This document shows, in pieces, positions 17,807-26,025 of a stretch of 64,000 nucleotides of DNA. Source of the stretch: Streptomyces katrae (GTDB taxonomy: Bacteria > Actinomycetota > Actinomycetes > Streptomycetales > Streptomycetaceae); NCBI RefSeq assembly GCF_000717655.1, contig NZ_JNZY01000001.1:186001-250000 (forward strand). Reading direction: 5' to 3'. The number at the start of each line of letters is the position of its first letter. The first letter of the stretch is position 1. Below the pieces are notes generated by a model. The model saw only the letters and a program-made list of their open reading frames with translations. It searched no databases and was not told the origin of the DNA. Made by a program: the position numbers and the translations under genes.

Positions 17807-18505
17807 GTGAGCCGGATCTCGGTCCGGGGATTCGCTGTGGCTTCGGCCACCGCAGTCACCACCGTCGGCGCAGTCGTGGGCGTTGCCGCTGGCGACCCCG
17901 CCTCGAACGATCTCGAGACCACCGCGTCCGGGGCGACCCTCCTCGCCGACATCCCGGTCGGCGAGCAGGCACAGGTCCAGAACGCGTCCCTGACGCAGCA
18001 GGCCGATGCCATCGCCCAGGGCGCCGACACCGACGCCAAGCGCGTCGCCGAGGAAGCCGCCCGCATCCAGGCCGCCGAGGACGCCAAGTCCAAGAAGGCC
18101 GAGGCGCAGAAGGCCGCCGACGAGAAGGCGAAGAAGGACCGCGAGGAGAAGGAGCAGATCGCCAGCCGCTCCGCGTCCCGCAGTGCCGGCGACTTCGCCG
18201 TCCAGAGCTCCTACACGGTCGCCCAGGTCAAGGACATCGCCCGCCAGATCGTCCCGGCCGGGCAGTTCCAGTGCTTCTCGAACATCATCAACCAGGAATC
18301 CACCTGGAACTACAAGGCCGTGAACTCGTCCTCGGGCGCGTACGGTCTGGTCCAGGCGCTCCCGGGCTCGAAGATGTCCTCGGTCGCCGACGACTGGCGC
18401 ACCAACCCGGCCACCCAGATCCAGTGGGGCCTCAACTACATGAACGGGCGCTACGGCAGCCCGTGCAGCGCCTGGAGCTTCCACCAGGCCAACGGCTGGT
18501 ACTAG
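17807..18505 (+). CDS. Secreted transglycosylase-like (lysozyme-fold) protein
   Basis: 232 residues. Residues 1-30 form a signal peptide (SRISVRGFAVASATAVTTVG start). Residues 50-115 are Ala/Lys/Glu-rich and probably coiled coil. From about 128 to the end is a lysozyme-like domain: FSNIINQESTWN with the likely catalytic Glu (about 164), SSGAYGLVQALPGSKM and IQWGLNYMNGRYGSPC. This is the transglycosylase-like SLT domain found in many Streptomyces wall-remodelling proteins; it would cleave glycan strands outside the membrane. GTG 17807 has GGAAGGA six bases upstream. The long leader suggests RNA-level control. Confidence 0.92.
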   Translation: MSRISVRGFAVASATAVTTVGAVVGVAAGDPASNDLETTASGATLLADIPVGEQAQVQNASLTQQADAIAQGADTDAKRVAEEAARIQAAEDAKSKKAEAQKAADEKAKKDREEKEQIASRSASRSAGDFAVQSSYTVAQVKDIARQIVPAGQFQCFSNIINQESTWNYKAVNSSSGAYGLVQALPGSKMSSVADDWRTNPATQIQWGLNYMNGRYGSPCSAWSFHQANGWY

Positions 18506-18530
18506 TACCGGCCACCCGCTCAACCCCGGG

Positions 18531-18561
18531 GAGCCCCGCACCGTCCTACGGTGCGGGGCTC
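18531..18561 (+). terminator. Hairpin terminator after the transglycosylase gene
   Basis: GAGCCCCGCACCG (18531-18543) and CGGTGCGGGGCTC (18549-18561) form a perfect 13-bp stem with a 5-base loop; no T-tract. Confidence 0.75.
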
Positions 18562-18613
18562 CTCGCGTGTACGGTCTTTCGAGGTGTGTCCACGGGCGGG
18601 GGAAGGGAAGATC

Positions 18614-20023
18614 ATGGCGAAGAGGGCAGGCTGGCTCGGCCGGCTCGGGAACAGGCTGAGCCGCATGGAGGCGCAGCTCCAGGCGCGGCGTGCCGAGGTC
18701 GAGGCGGAGACCATCGACGCCGCTCCGGTCCCGGTCGCCGCTGCGGTCGCCGCCCCTACGGGCGCCGGTGCGGGGGCCGCTGCGGGGACTCCGGCAGCCC
18801 CGGCGCCCACCCCTGAGCCCACCGCTCCCGCCGGGCAGCCCGGCCACCCGCACCCGCCCGTCGTGCGCGGGCGTCCCGACCCGGTGAGCGTCGTCCCGTG
18901 GGGCATGCGCGTCGCCGCCGAGGTCAGCTGGCGGCTGCTGCTGCTCGCCGGGATGCTCTGGGTCGTGATGAAGGTGATCAGCGAAGTCCGCCTGGTCGTC
19001 CTCGCCTTCGCCGCCGCCCTGCTCGTCACTGCGCTGCTCCAGCCCTTCGTGGTCCGGTTGCGCCGGCTCGGGCTGCCGCGCGGGCTCGCCACCGCCGTCA
19101 CCGCGATCCTCGGGTTCGTGGTCATCGGGCTGGTCGGCTGGTTCGTGGTCTGGCAGGTCATGGAGAACCTCGACGACCTCTCCGCCCGCGTCCGCGACGG
19201 CATCAACGAGCTCAAACTCTGGGCACTGGACAGTCCGTTCCACGTGACCGAGAAGCAGATCAACGACATCGCGAAGAACCTCAGCGAGACCATCGGCACC
19301 AACACCGAGCAGATCACCTCCGCCGGCCTCCAGGGCGTGACGGTCCTCGTCGAGGTGCTCACGGGCATCCTGCTCGCGATGTTCTCGACCCTGTTCCTGC
19401 TCTACGACGGCAAGCGCATCTGGACCTGGGTGCAGGGCCTGGTCCCGGCCGCCGCCCGCCCCGGTGTGGCGGGCGCCGGTCCGCGCGCCTGGCGCACGCT
19501 GACGGCGTACGTCCGCGGTACGGTGCTCGTCGCGCTCATCGACGCCATCTTCATCGGCCTCGGCATCTACTTCCTCAAGGTGCCGATGGCGGTGCCGCTG
19601 GCCGTCTTCATCTTCCTGTTCGCCTTCATCCCGCTCGTCGGCGCGGTGGTCTCCGGCGCCCTCGCGGTGGTCGTCGCCCTGGTGACCCAGGGGCCGTGGA
19701 CCGCGCTGATGGTGCTGGCCGTGGTGCTGGCCGTGCAGCAGATCGAGGGGCACGTGCTGCAGCCCTTCATCCTGGGCCGGGCGGTACGGGTGCACCCGCT
19801 CGCGGTGGTGCTGTCGGTGGCCGCGGGCGGCATGGTCGCGGGCATCGGCGGAGCGGTGGTCGCCGTCCCGCTGGTCGCCGTCACCAACACGGTGGTCGTC
19901 TACCTGCGGGCCTACTCCCGGGAGCAGCTCCTGCACGGTGCGGCGGCGATCGGCCCCGGCCCGCACGGCTCGACGGCGTTCGAGCAGGCCGCGCGGGAGG
20001 CCGGGCGTGATCAGCGAGCCTGA
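18614..20023 (+). CDS. AI-2E family transporter (TqsA/PerM-like)
   Basis: 469 residues. After a 75-residue hydrophilic, Ala/Pro-rich N-terminal tail come about eight membrane spans with the family's layout: two spans early (VSWRLLLLAGMLWVVMKVI; LVVLAFAAALLVTALLQPF), a long extracytoplasmic part (EKQINDIAKNLSETI), and the C-terminal block with LGIYFLKVPMAVPLAVFIF and QQIEGHVLQPFILGRAVRV. Family members export small molecules, some AI-2; a substrate cannot be assigned. ATG 18614 has GGGAAG upstream. The gene overlaps the next one by 17 bases, so the two are translationally linked. Confidence 0.9.
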   Translation: MAKRAGWLGRLGNRLSRMEAQLQARRAEVEAETIDAAPVPVAAAVAAPTGAGAGAAAGTPAAPAPTPEPTAPAGQPGHPHPPVVRGRPDPVSVVPWGMRVAAEVSWRLLLLAGMLWVVMKVISEVRLVVLAFAAALLVTALLQPFVVRLRRLGLPRGLATAVTAILGFVVIGLVGWFVVWQVMENLDDLSARVRDGINELKLWALDSPFHVTEKQINDIAKNLSETIGTNTEQITSAGLQGVTVLVEVLTGILLAMFSTLFLLYDGKRIWTWVQGLVPAAARPGVAGAGPRAWRTLTAYVRGTVLVALIDAIFIGLGIYFLKVPMAVPLAVFIFLFAFIPLVGAVVSGALAVVVALVTQGPWTALMVLAVVLAVQQIEGHVLQPFILGRAVRVHPLAVVLSVAAGGMVAGIGGAVVAVPLVAVTNTVVVYLRAYSREQLLHGAAAIGPGPHGSTAFEQAAREAGRDQRA

Positions 20024-20690
20024 GCTCGAGGGGGACTGGGACTCCGGCCGGCCGGCCGCGCCGGCGCAGGAGCCCGACGCCCCGCGCGAGCGCGTACGGG
20101 GGCCCCGTACGGCCTGGTTATGGGCCCTCGGCGGGGCCGTGGTGGCCTCGGCCGTCTGGGCGGGGGCCTTGGTGGCGCAGGATCGTTTCGCCGCCACCGT
20201 GCCGCGGATCTCGTACCGGCACGCCGAGGACCTGTGCAAGGTGAAGCTGACCGCGGTGTCCGCGGCCACCGTGCAGCTCACGGGGGACTACGCGCGCCAC
20301 GGCGAGCACCCCGCGCTCGACTGGGCGTACTGCGTGCACGGCGGGCGGTTCGCCGAGGGCCACATGTCGTACGGGGCCGAGGTGGCGGTCGCGCTGCACA
20401 AGAAGACCGATCCCCGCACGGAGTTCGGCGCGGACCCCGCCGGCCTCAGGGGCATCGGGGGCATGGCGAGTTCAGGCGGCGAGGTGGAGCAGGTCCCCGG
20501 GCTCGGCGAGCGGGCGCTGCTCACCCGGCGGGTCGGTGGCTCACGGCTCCAAGTGCTCGACGGGGGCGCCGTCTTCACCATCACCGTCGAATGGTTCGGG
20601 GAGCAGGACGAGCCGGACCCGGACGAGGACGCCGTCCAGGCGGCGATGATCGAGGACATGCGCGCCCTGATGACGGCCCTGCGCAAGTGA
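20007..20690 (+). CDS. Single-span membrane protein with a TTA codon, unknown function
   Basis: 227 residues. A basic, Pro-rich cytoplasmic N terminus (1-35) is followed by one membrane span (about 36-58, WLWALGGAVVASAVWAGALV in essence), and an exported domain with two cysteines (DLCKVKL, AYCVHGG). GTG 20007 is supported by GGGAGG and lies within the last bases of the transporter gene. Codon 38 (20118-20120) is TTA, which in Streptomyces needs the bldA tRNA, suggesting expression late or only in developing mycelium. No family is recognised; it may be an accessory protein for the transporter. Confidence 0.8.
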   Translation: MISEPELEGDWDSGRPAAPAQEPDAPRERVRGPRTAWLWALGGAVVASAVWAGALVAQDRFAATVPRISYRHAEDLCKVKLTAVSAATVQLTGDYARHGEHPALDWAYCVHGGRFAEGHMSYGAEVAVALHKKTDPRTEFGADPAGLRGIGGMASSGGEVEQVPGLGERALLTRRVGGSRLQVLDGGAVFTITVEWFGEQDEPDPDEDAVQAAMIEDMRALMTALRK

Positions 20691-20703
20691 ACGACCGGCG
20701 CAG

Positions 20704-20756
20704 GTGAACGACAGGGCCCCCGCTGCCGGGACGGCTGCGGGGGCCCTGTCGTTCAC
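20704..20756. terminator. Strong bidirectional hairpin between convergent genes
   Basis: Arms 20704-20723 (beginning GTGAACGACAGGG) and 20737-20756 are perfect reverse complements over 20 bp with a 13-base loop. It separates the TTA-containing gene from ahpD. Confidence 0.88.
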
Positions 20757-20768
20757 GTACGAGGAGGA

Positions 20769-21305
20769 CTACTCGGCGGCGAGGGCGGCCTCGGCGTCGA
20801 GGGTGACCGCGACGGCCTGGATCACCGAGGCGATCTTGAAGGCCTCCTGGATCGTCTCGCGGTCGACGCCCGCCTTGCGCAGGACCTGCTCGTGCGAGTC
20901 CAGGCACTGGCCACAGCCGTTGATCGCGGAGACGGCGAGCGACCACAGCTCGAAGTCGACCTTCTCCACGCCCGGGTTGCCGATGACGTTCATCCGCAGG
21001 CCCGCGCGCAGCGTGCCGTACTCCGGGTCGGAGAGCAGGTGCCGCGTGCGGTAGAAGACGTTGTTCATCGCCATGACCGCGGCCGCGGACTTGGCGGCGG
21101 TGTACGCCTCCGGCGACAGGGCCGCCTTCGCCTCCGGCTCCAGCTCACGCAGGACGCGCGGGGAGCGGGCGGCGATCGCGCAGGACAGGACCGTGCCCCA
21201 CAGCTGCTGCTGCGGGAGGCCGCTGTTGCCGATGACCGAGCCGAGGTTCAGCTTCAGGTCCTTGGCGAAGTCCGGTATGGCGGACTTGAGGGTGTCGAGG
21301 GACAT
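20769..21305 (-). CDS. ahpD: Alkylhydroperoxidase AhpD
   Basis: 178 residues, the AhpD length. The carboxymuconolactone-decarboxylase fold carries the catalytic segment [19 protein letters not shown], with the redox pair Cys-x-x-Cys and downstream His and Glu. AhpD recycles oxidised AhpC using lipoamide/AhpC-linked electrons in actinobacteria. It begins three bases after ahpC ends, so both are one operon. Control by the divergent OxyR is expected from known Streptomyces ahpCD biology. Confidence 0.96.
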   Translation of the reverse strand: MSLDTLKSAIPDFAKDLKLNLGSVIGNSGLPQQQLWGTVLSCAIAARSPRVLRELEPEAKAALSPEAYTAAKSAAAVMAMNNVFYRTRHLLSDPEYGTLRAGLRMNVIGNPGVEKVDFELWSLAVSAINGCGQCLDSHEQVLRKAGVDRETIQEAFKIASVIQAVAVTLDAEAALAAE

Positions 21306-21308
21306 CCG

Positions 21309-21863
21309 TCACTCACCGGCCAGCAGCGCGCCGGCGTCCAGGGTGCCCTCGCCCTTGTTCCAGTTGCAGGGGCACAGCTCGTCGGTCTGCAGGGCGTCGA
21401 GGACCCGCAGGACCTCCTTGGGGTTACGGCCCACGGAACCGGCGGTCACCATCGTGAACTGGATCTCGTTGTTCTGGTCGACGATGAAGACGGCGCGCTG
21501 CGCGAAGCCGTCCTCGCCCTGCACGCCACAGGCCTGCATGAGCTCGTGCTTGGAGTCGGCCAGCATCGGGAAGGGCAGGTCACGCAGGTCGGCGTGGTCC
21601 TTGCGCCAGGCGTGGTGGACGAACTCGGAGTCGCCGGAGACGCCGAGGACCTGGGCGTCGCGGTCCTGGAACTCCTCGTTCAGCTTGCCGAAGGCGGCGA
21701 TCTCGGTCGGGCAGACGAAGGTGAAGTCCTTCGGCCAGAAGAACACCACGCGCCACTTGCCCTCATAGGTCTTGTGGTCGATCTGGGCGAACTCGCTGCC
21801 GGCCTCGAGCGAGACGCAAGCGGTCAGATCGTAGGTGGGGAACTTGTCACCGACAGTGAGCAC
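21309..21863 (-). CDS. ahpC: Alkyl hydroperoxide reductase AhpC (peroxiredoxin)
   Basis: 184 residues of the 2-Cys peroxiredoxin family. The peroxidatic cysteine is in FFWPKDFTFVCPTEIAAF and resolving cysteine(s) in TDELCPCNWNKGEG; the double-Cys C terminus is typical of the actinobacterial AhpC group paired with AhpD. It reduces H2O2 and organic peroxides. GTG 21863 has AAGGAG close upstream. It is first of the ahpCD operon and divergent from oxyR. Confidence 0.97.
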   Translation of the reverse strand: MLTVGDKFPTYDLTACVSLEAGSEFAQIDHKTYEGKWRVVFFWPKDFTFVCPTEIAAFGKLNEEFQDRDAQVLGVSGDSEFVHHAWRKDHADLRDLPFPMLADSKHELMQACGVQGEDGFAQRAVFIVDQNNEIQFTMVTAGSVGRNPKEVLRVLDALQTDELCPCNWNKGEGTLDAGALLAGE

Positions 21864-21999
21864 GTGCTCTCCTTGCAGAAGTGGAAAATAGCCCTTTTGG
21901 GGGTTTTCCGAGGGGGTTGGACGGATCTCACATGCTGGCACAGCAGGATTGATTACGGAAATAGCTAGACTCGAGGCGGGTGATCGGAGGTGCCTATCA
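21864..21999. promoter_or_regulatory. ahpC/oxyR divergent promoter region
   Basis: 136 bases, notably A/T-richer than the genes (an AAATAGC...GGGGGTTTTCC patch and GATTGATTACGGAAATAGC). OxyR of Streptomyces is known to control ahpCD and itself from such an intergenic region. Possible OxyR half-sites are GATAGG-like (CCTATC at 21993-21998, AATAGG downstream), but they were not resolved further. Confidence 0.6.
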
Positions 22000-22947
22000 G
22001 TGGCTGTCGGTAATAGGGGAGCGAAGCAGGCGACGCTCGCGCAGCTGCGCGCGTTCGCGGCCGTCGCCGAGCACCTGCACTTCCGGGACGCCGCGGCGGC
22101 CATCGGAATGAGCCAGCCGGCGCTCTCCGGCGCCGTCTCCGCGCTGGAGGAGGCCCTCGGCGTGCAGCTGCTGGAGCGCACCACCCGCAAGGTGCTGCTC
22201 TCGCCGGCGGGCGAGCGGATCGCGGCCCGGGCCCGGGCGGTCCTCGACGCCATGGGCGGGCTGCTGGAGGAGGCCGAGGCGGTACGGGCCCCTTTCACCG
22301 GGATCCTGCGGCTCGGGGTGATCCCGACGGTGGCCCCGTACCTGCTGCCGACCGTCCTCGGGCTGTTCCACCGGCGCTACCCGCGGATGGACCTCCAGGT
22401 GCACGAGGAGCAGACCTCCTCGCTGCTGGACGGGCTGGCCGGCGGACGGCTCGACCTGCTGCTCCTCGCGGTCCCGCTCGGCGTCCCCGGGGTCACCGAA
22501 CTGCCCGTCTTCGACGAGGACTTCGTCCTCCTCGCACCCCGGGAGCACCCGCTCGCCGGGCTCAGGGACATCCCGCGCGAAGAACTGCGGGGCCTGCAAC
22601 TGCTGTTGCTCGACGAGGGGCACTGCCTGCGCGACCAGGCCCTGGACATCTGCCGCGAGGCGGGCCGGAGCGACGGGGCGGACGTCACCACGACCGCCGC
22701 CGGGCTCTCCACCCTCGTACAACTGGTCGCCGGGGGACTGGGGGTGACGCTGTTGCCGCGTACCGCGCTGCGGCTGGAGACCGCCCGCAACGAGTACCTG
22801 GCCACGGGGTACTTCGCCGAGCCCGCACCGTCGCGGCGGATCGCGCTCGCGATGCGCACGGGCACGGCCCGCCAGGAGGAGTTCCGGGCCATCGCGGGCG
22901 CCCTGCGCGAAGCCGTACGCCCGCTCCCGGTGTGGCCCGCCGACTAG
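22000..22947 (+). CDS. oxyR: Peroxide-sensing LysR regulator OxyR
   Basis: 315 residues. Residues 1-65 carry the LysR winged helix-turn-helix (LAQLRAFAAVAEHLHFRDAA, GMSQPALSGAVSALEEALG). The effector domain has the OxyR redox signature EGHCLRDQALDICREAG: two cysteines nine residues apart that form the H2O2-driven disulfide. It activates ahpCD and represses or activates itself from the shared promoter. GTG 22000 has GGAGG nine bases upstream; an upstream ATG at 21949 lacks one. Confidence 0.96.
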   Translation: MAVGNRGAKQATLAQLRAFAAVAEHLHFRDAAAAIGMSQPALSGAVSALEEALGVQLLERTTRKVLLSPAGERIAARARAVLDAMGGLLEEAEAVRAPFTGILRLGVIPTVAPYLLPTVLGLFHRRYPRMDLQVHEEQTSSLLDGLAGGRLDLLLLAVPLGVPGVTELPVFDEDFVLLAPREHPLAGLRDIPREELRGLQLLLLDEGHCLRDQALDICREAGRSDGADVTTTAAGLSTLVQLVAGGLGVTLLPRTALRLETARNEYLATGYFAEPAPSRRIALAMRTGTARQEEFRAIAGALREAVRPLPVWPAD

Positions 22948-23097
22948 GGCGGACCGGCCGGGGGCGGGCGTACGGGCCTGCGCACGCCCGGCGTCCCTCC
23001 GGTGGTGACCAGCAGCAGCGCGACGCCGAAGCCCACCCCTATGCCCGGTGAGGACCCCCTCGACCTCGACGAGGCCGTTCTCCGGGAAGCGGGACAT
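22945..23097 (-). pseudogene. Possible short gene remnant on the minus strand after oxyR
   Basis: Minus-strand reading from ATG 23097 gives MSRFPENGLVEVEG, then, in a neighbouring frame, PGIGVGFGVALLLVTTGGTP followed by a Pro/Arg-rich tail ending at the TAG that overlaps oxyR's stop. The second part looks like one membrane span. Two frames are needed, so this is either a decayed small membrane-protein gene or chance. Confidence 0.25.
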
Positions 23098-23123
23098 GGT
23101 CCGAATCTCTTGGGGCCGAAGAC

Positions 23124-24443
23124 CTAGACCGTGGGGAGGGCGAGCCCGGTGTAGATCTGGTTGAGGAGGGTGGGCAGCAGGGCCTGGGCGGTCATGCGGC
23201 CGTCGGGCGACAGGGTCAGGTTCGTCCAGATCACGAGCGTGACGTCGTTGTCCGGGTCGTGGCCCATGAAGGAGTTGAAGCCCGGGAGTTCACCGCCGTG
23301 GTAGTACATCGCCGCGTTCGGGGCGAAGCGCTGGTAGGCGATGCCGTAGCCGTACTTCTGGCCGTCGGGTGCCTTCGGGTCCTCGGCCTGCGGGCTGCGC
23401 AGCCACTGCTGCTGGGCCGCGGAGCCGAGGATCTTGCCCGTCACCAGCGCCCTGATCCATGTGGCCAGGTCGTCCGCGGTGGAGACGGCTCCGCCGGCGG
23501 CGTGGGCGTACGAGGGGTTCTGGTGGGTGTAGTCGAGGGGCGCGAGCTTCCCCGCCCGGGCCGCCTCGCGCATCGCGGCGGGATAGGGCTTGTCCACCAT
23601 CGCGTACGAGGTCCCGCCGTACATGTAGCCGTGCGCGTAGGGCTCGGGGAGCGACACGTCGCGGATGCCGGGGAGTGACGTCCCCTTCAGCCCGAGCGGG
23701 GTGAACAGCCGGTCCTGGAACTGCCGGGCCAGGGGGCGGCCGCCGGCCTTCTCGGCGACGAGGCCCAGCAGGACGTAGTTGGTGTTGGAGTACTCGTAGG
23801 ACGCGTCGGGCGCGAAGTTGGGCGGCCGGCGGAAGGCCATGGCCAGGACGTCCTGCGGGGTGTAGGCCTTCGCAGGGTCGGCGTCGAGGGCGGCCGCGAG
23901 CTCGGGGGCGTTGGTGTAGTTGTAGAGCCCGCTGCGCATCTTCAGCAGCTCGGCGATGGTGATCTTCCCACCGCCCGGCACCCCCGGAACGTAGGCCGAG
24001 ACCGGATCGCTCAGCCGGAGCTTGCCGTCCTGGGCGAGGAGCGCGATCAGGGCGGCCGTCATCGTCTTGGTGTTGGAGGCGATCCGGAAGTGGACGCCGG
24101 TGTCGGGCGGCTCGGCCGTGCCCCGTTCCGTGGTGCCGACGGTCGCGCGGAAGGTCCCCTGGGGGGTGCGGAGCAGGACCACCGCGCCGGGCACCATGAG
24201 CTTCTTCGCCGCGCGGTCCACGGCGGCCTGGAGCGCGGCCGGATCGATCGGCTTCAGTGCCGAAGGAGCGGGGGTGGGGTCGGCGCTCGCCGTCGCGGCG
24301 GGCGCGGCCGACGGATCCTCGAGCGCCACGGCGGGCGTCGCACCGCCGGGAAGGGCGCCGGCCGCGATCAGCAGGGCCGCGCAGGGTGCCAGCACAGCCG
24401 TACGGCGGGCAGGGCGCGAGGGTCCGGTTCGGGAGGTCCTCAT
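23124..24443 (-). CDS. Secreted serine hydrolase (beta-lactamase/DD-peptidase family)
   Basis: 439 residues. Residues 1-45 are a long Sec/Tat-like signal region (RTSRTGPSRPARR then a hydrophobic stretch), followed by an Ala/Pro linker. The catalytic Ser-x-x-Lys is in FRIASNTKTMTAALIALL; the Tyr-x-Asn motif is in ASYEYSNTNYVLLGLV; the third box is YYHGGELPGFNSFMG, where His-Gly-Gly takes the usual Lys-Thr-Gly position. This pattern suits D-alanyl-D-alanine carboxypeptidase or an esterase of the class C lineage. ATG 24443 is upstream of a clear signal, though its ribosome site is weak. Confidence 0.93.
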   Translation of the reverse strand: MRTSRTGPSRPARRTAVLAPCAALLIAAGALPGGATPAVALEDPSAAPAATASADPTPAPSALKPIDPAALQAAVDRAAKKLMVPGAVVLLRTPQGTFRATVGTTERGTAEPPDTGVHFRIASNTKTMTAALIALLAQDGKLRLSDPVSAYVPGVPGGGKITIAELLKMRSGLYNYTNAPELAAALDADPAKAYTPQDVLAMAFRRPPNFAPDASYEYSNTNYVLLGLVAEKAGGRPLARQFQDRLFTPLGLKGTSLPGIRDVSLPEPYAHGYMYGGTSYAMVDKPYPAAMREAARAGKLAPLDYTHQNPSYAHAAGGAVSTADDLATWIRALVTGKILGSAAQQQWLRSPQAEDPKAPDGQKYGYGIAYQRFAPNAAMYYHGGELPGFNSFMGHDPDNDVTLVIWTNLTLSPDGRMTAQALLPTLLNQIYTGLALPTV

Positions 24444-24517
24444 GCGTCCATTGTGGGCAGGGGCGCCCGTTCCGGCAGGTCGGGGCGGACCCTTGCGAGT
24501 GCCGGCGGGCGGGCCTG

Positions 24518-24560
24518 CGGGTATCTCCGGCCTGAGGGCCTGGTCGGCCGGAGATACCCG
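24518..24560 (-). terminator. Hairpin ending the SPFH/RHH operon
   Basis: CGGGTATCTCCGGCC (24518-24532) and GGCCGGAGATACCCG (24546-24560) form a perfect 15-bp stem with a 13-base loop. It lies just past the RHH gene stop. There is no T-tract. Confidence 0.75.
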
Positions 24561-24596
24561 ACAGGGGTACGCCCCCACACGCTCACCGTGGTGCCG

Positions 24597-24887
24597 TCAG
24601 GAGTCGGGCGCGCTGCGCGGGCGGCCGCGCGGCCGTATCGGGGCCGCCCCGCCCGGGAGGCGGCCCGTCTCCGACAGGGCCCGCCGCAGCAGGAACTCGA
24701 TCTGTGCGTTGGCGCTGCGCAGTTCCTCGCCCGCCCAGCGCGCGAGGGCGTCGTACACCTGCGGGTCGAGCCGCAGCAGCACCTGCTTGCGCGCCTGCCG
24801 CCCCCCGCGCGGGGCCCGTTCCTGGCCCCGGCCCTCGCCGGGACCCTGTCCCAGCGCCGGGTCCTGCGGCTCGTCGGCGGGGCTCAC
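24597..24887 (-). CDS. Ribbon-helix-helix DNA-binding protein
   Basis: 96 residues. The C-terminal half has the ribbon-helix-helix pattern: strand KQVLLRLDPQVYDALARWA followed by EELRSANAQIEFLLRRAL, close to Arc/HicB-antitoxin-type folds. The N-terminal half is Gly/Pro/Arg-rich. Its GTG overlaps the SPFH gene's stop (GTGA), which implies translational coupling. There is no toxin-like partner downstream. It may repress its own operon through the 16-bp palindrome in the upstream promoter (inference). Confidence 0.85.
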   Translation of the reverse strand: MSPADEPQDPALGQGPGEGRGQERAPRGGRQARKQVLLRLDPQVYDALARWAGEELRSANAQIEFLLRRALSETGRLPGGAAPIRPRGRPRSAPDS

Positions 24888-25795
24888 TGGTAGAGCGTGC
24901 CCGCGTTGACCACCGGCTGGGCCGCCCGGTCGCCGCAGAGGACCACCATCAGGTTCGAGACCATGGCGGCCTTGCGCTCCGGGTCCAGGTCCACGATGTC
25001 CTCCTCCGCCAGGCGGGTCAGGGCCAGTTCGACCATGCCGACCGCCCCTTCGACGATCTGCTTGCGGGCCGCCACGACCGCGCCCGCCTGCTGGCGCTGG
25101 AGCATCGCGGAGGCGATCTCCGGAGCGTACGCGAGATGCGTGAACCGGGACTCGATGATGCGGACGCCGGCCGCCTCCACCCGCGCGTGCAGTTCGAGCG
25201 CCAGCTTCTCGGTGATCTCCTCGGCGTTGCCGCGCAGCGAGAGCCCGCCCTCCTCGTGCGAGTCGTACGGGTACTCGATGGCGATGTGCCGGACCGCCGC
25301 CTCGGTCTGGGTCTCGACGAACTGCGTGAAGTCGTCCACCTCGAACGTCGCCCGTGCGGTGTCCTCCACCCGCCACACCACGACGGCCGCCAGCTCGATC
25401 GGGTTGCCGTACGCGTCGTTGACCTTCAGGACGGCCGTCTCGTGGTTGCGGACCCGGGTGGAGATCGTCTCGCGCGACGTCAGCGGGTTGACCCAGCGGA
25501 GGCCGTCCGTACGGATCGTTCCCCGGTACCGGCCGAACAGCTGGACCACCCGGGCCTCGCCCGGGGCCACCGTGTTCAGCCCGCTCATCGAGATGACCGC
25601 GACGAGGATCAGCAGGACGCCCGCCGGTATCAGGGACGCGTGCATCACCGTGCCGTCGGCGGTCACGCCGAGGGCGATCAGGCCCGCGCCGGCCACCGCG
25701 CCCAACAGCCCCAGTACCAGGGCCAGTCCGCCGCCCATGCTGCGCGCCGTGAACTCCCGTACCGCGCCAGCGGTTGCCGCCGTGTTCGTCATCAT
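24884..25795 (-). CDS. SPFH-domain (stomatin/flotillin-like) membrane protein
   Basis: 303 residues. Two N-terminal membrane segments (about 18-42 and 50-70, the second ending MSGLN) anchor the protein; the SPFH domain follows (about 75-260), with [40 protein letters not shown] and the helical [24 protein letters not shown] proteins assemble large membrane-associated rings or scaffolds and often bind proteases; the task of this actinobacterial type is unknown. It is coupled to a ribbon-helix-helix gene. ATG 25795 or the adjacent ATG may be used; GGGG lies upstream. Confidence 0.92.
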   Translation of the reverse strand: MMTNTAATAGAVREFTARSMGGGLALVLGLLGAVAGAGLIALGVTADGTVMHASLIPAGVLLILVAVISMSGLNTVAPGEARVVQLFGRYRGTIRTDGLRWVNPLTSRETISTRVRNHETAVLKVNDAYGNPIELAAVVVWRVEDTARATFEVDDFTQFVETQTEAAVRHIAIEYPYDSHEEGGLSLRGNAEEITEKLALELHARVEAAGVRIIESRFTHLAYAPEIASAMLQRQQAGAVVAARKQIVEGAVGMVELALTRLAEEDIVDLDPERKAAMVSNLMVVLCGDRAAQPVVNAGTLYQ

Positions 25796-25837
25796 CTGCC
25801 CCGTTTCGCTTGGTCGCGGCCGGTCGAGCCGCTTAGC

Positions 25838-25853
25838 AAAGTGATATCACTTT
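25838..25853. promoter_or_regulatory. Perfect 16-bp palindrome in the SPFH operon promoter
   Basis: AAAGTGATATCACTTT is a perfect palindrome and strikingly A/T-rich for this genome. It stands 43 bases before the SPFH start codon. Its core TGATATCA suits the two-fold symmetric sites bound by RHH or GntR-like dimers; the operon's own RHH protein is the simplest candidate. Confidence 0.72.
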
Positions 25854-25937
25854 TTGGGGCTGCCGCAACCCTATGGGCTTGCCGCGCGTCGGTTCCCTTG
25901 ATGTGGGTGCTGATTCTCACGTCCGAATTGACCGATA

Positions 25938-25957
25938 TTGGCCATGGTTGGCCAACC
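25938..25957. repeat. TTGGCCA direct repeat upstream of the PBP gene
   Basis: TTGGCCATGG and TTGGCCAACC stand back to back (7 of 10 identical, one helical turn apart), about 70 bases before the PBP start. They may be a binding site for a regulator; none is indicated nearby. Confidence 0.35.
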
Positions 25958-26025
25958 TTTGTCACAACCTGCGGTGTTAGCTTTCTGAGCTGACGTCGGG
26001 GGGGAAATCGAGCGGAGCGGGAGCG

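Noticed and set aside
24597-25795. Toxin-antitoxin pair with the RHH protein as antitoxin
   Set aside because: The partner is an SPFH membrane protein, not a toxin-like protein, and no small toxin ORF follows.
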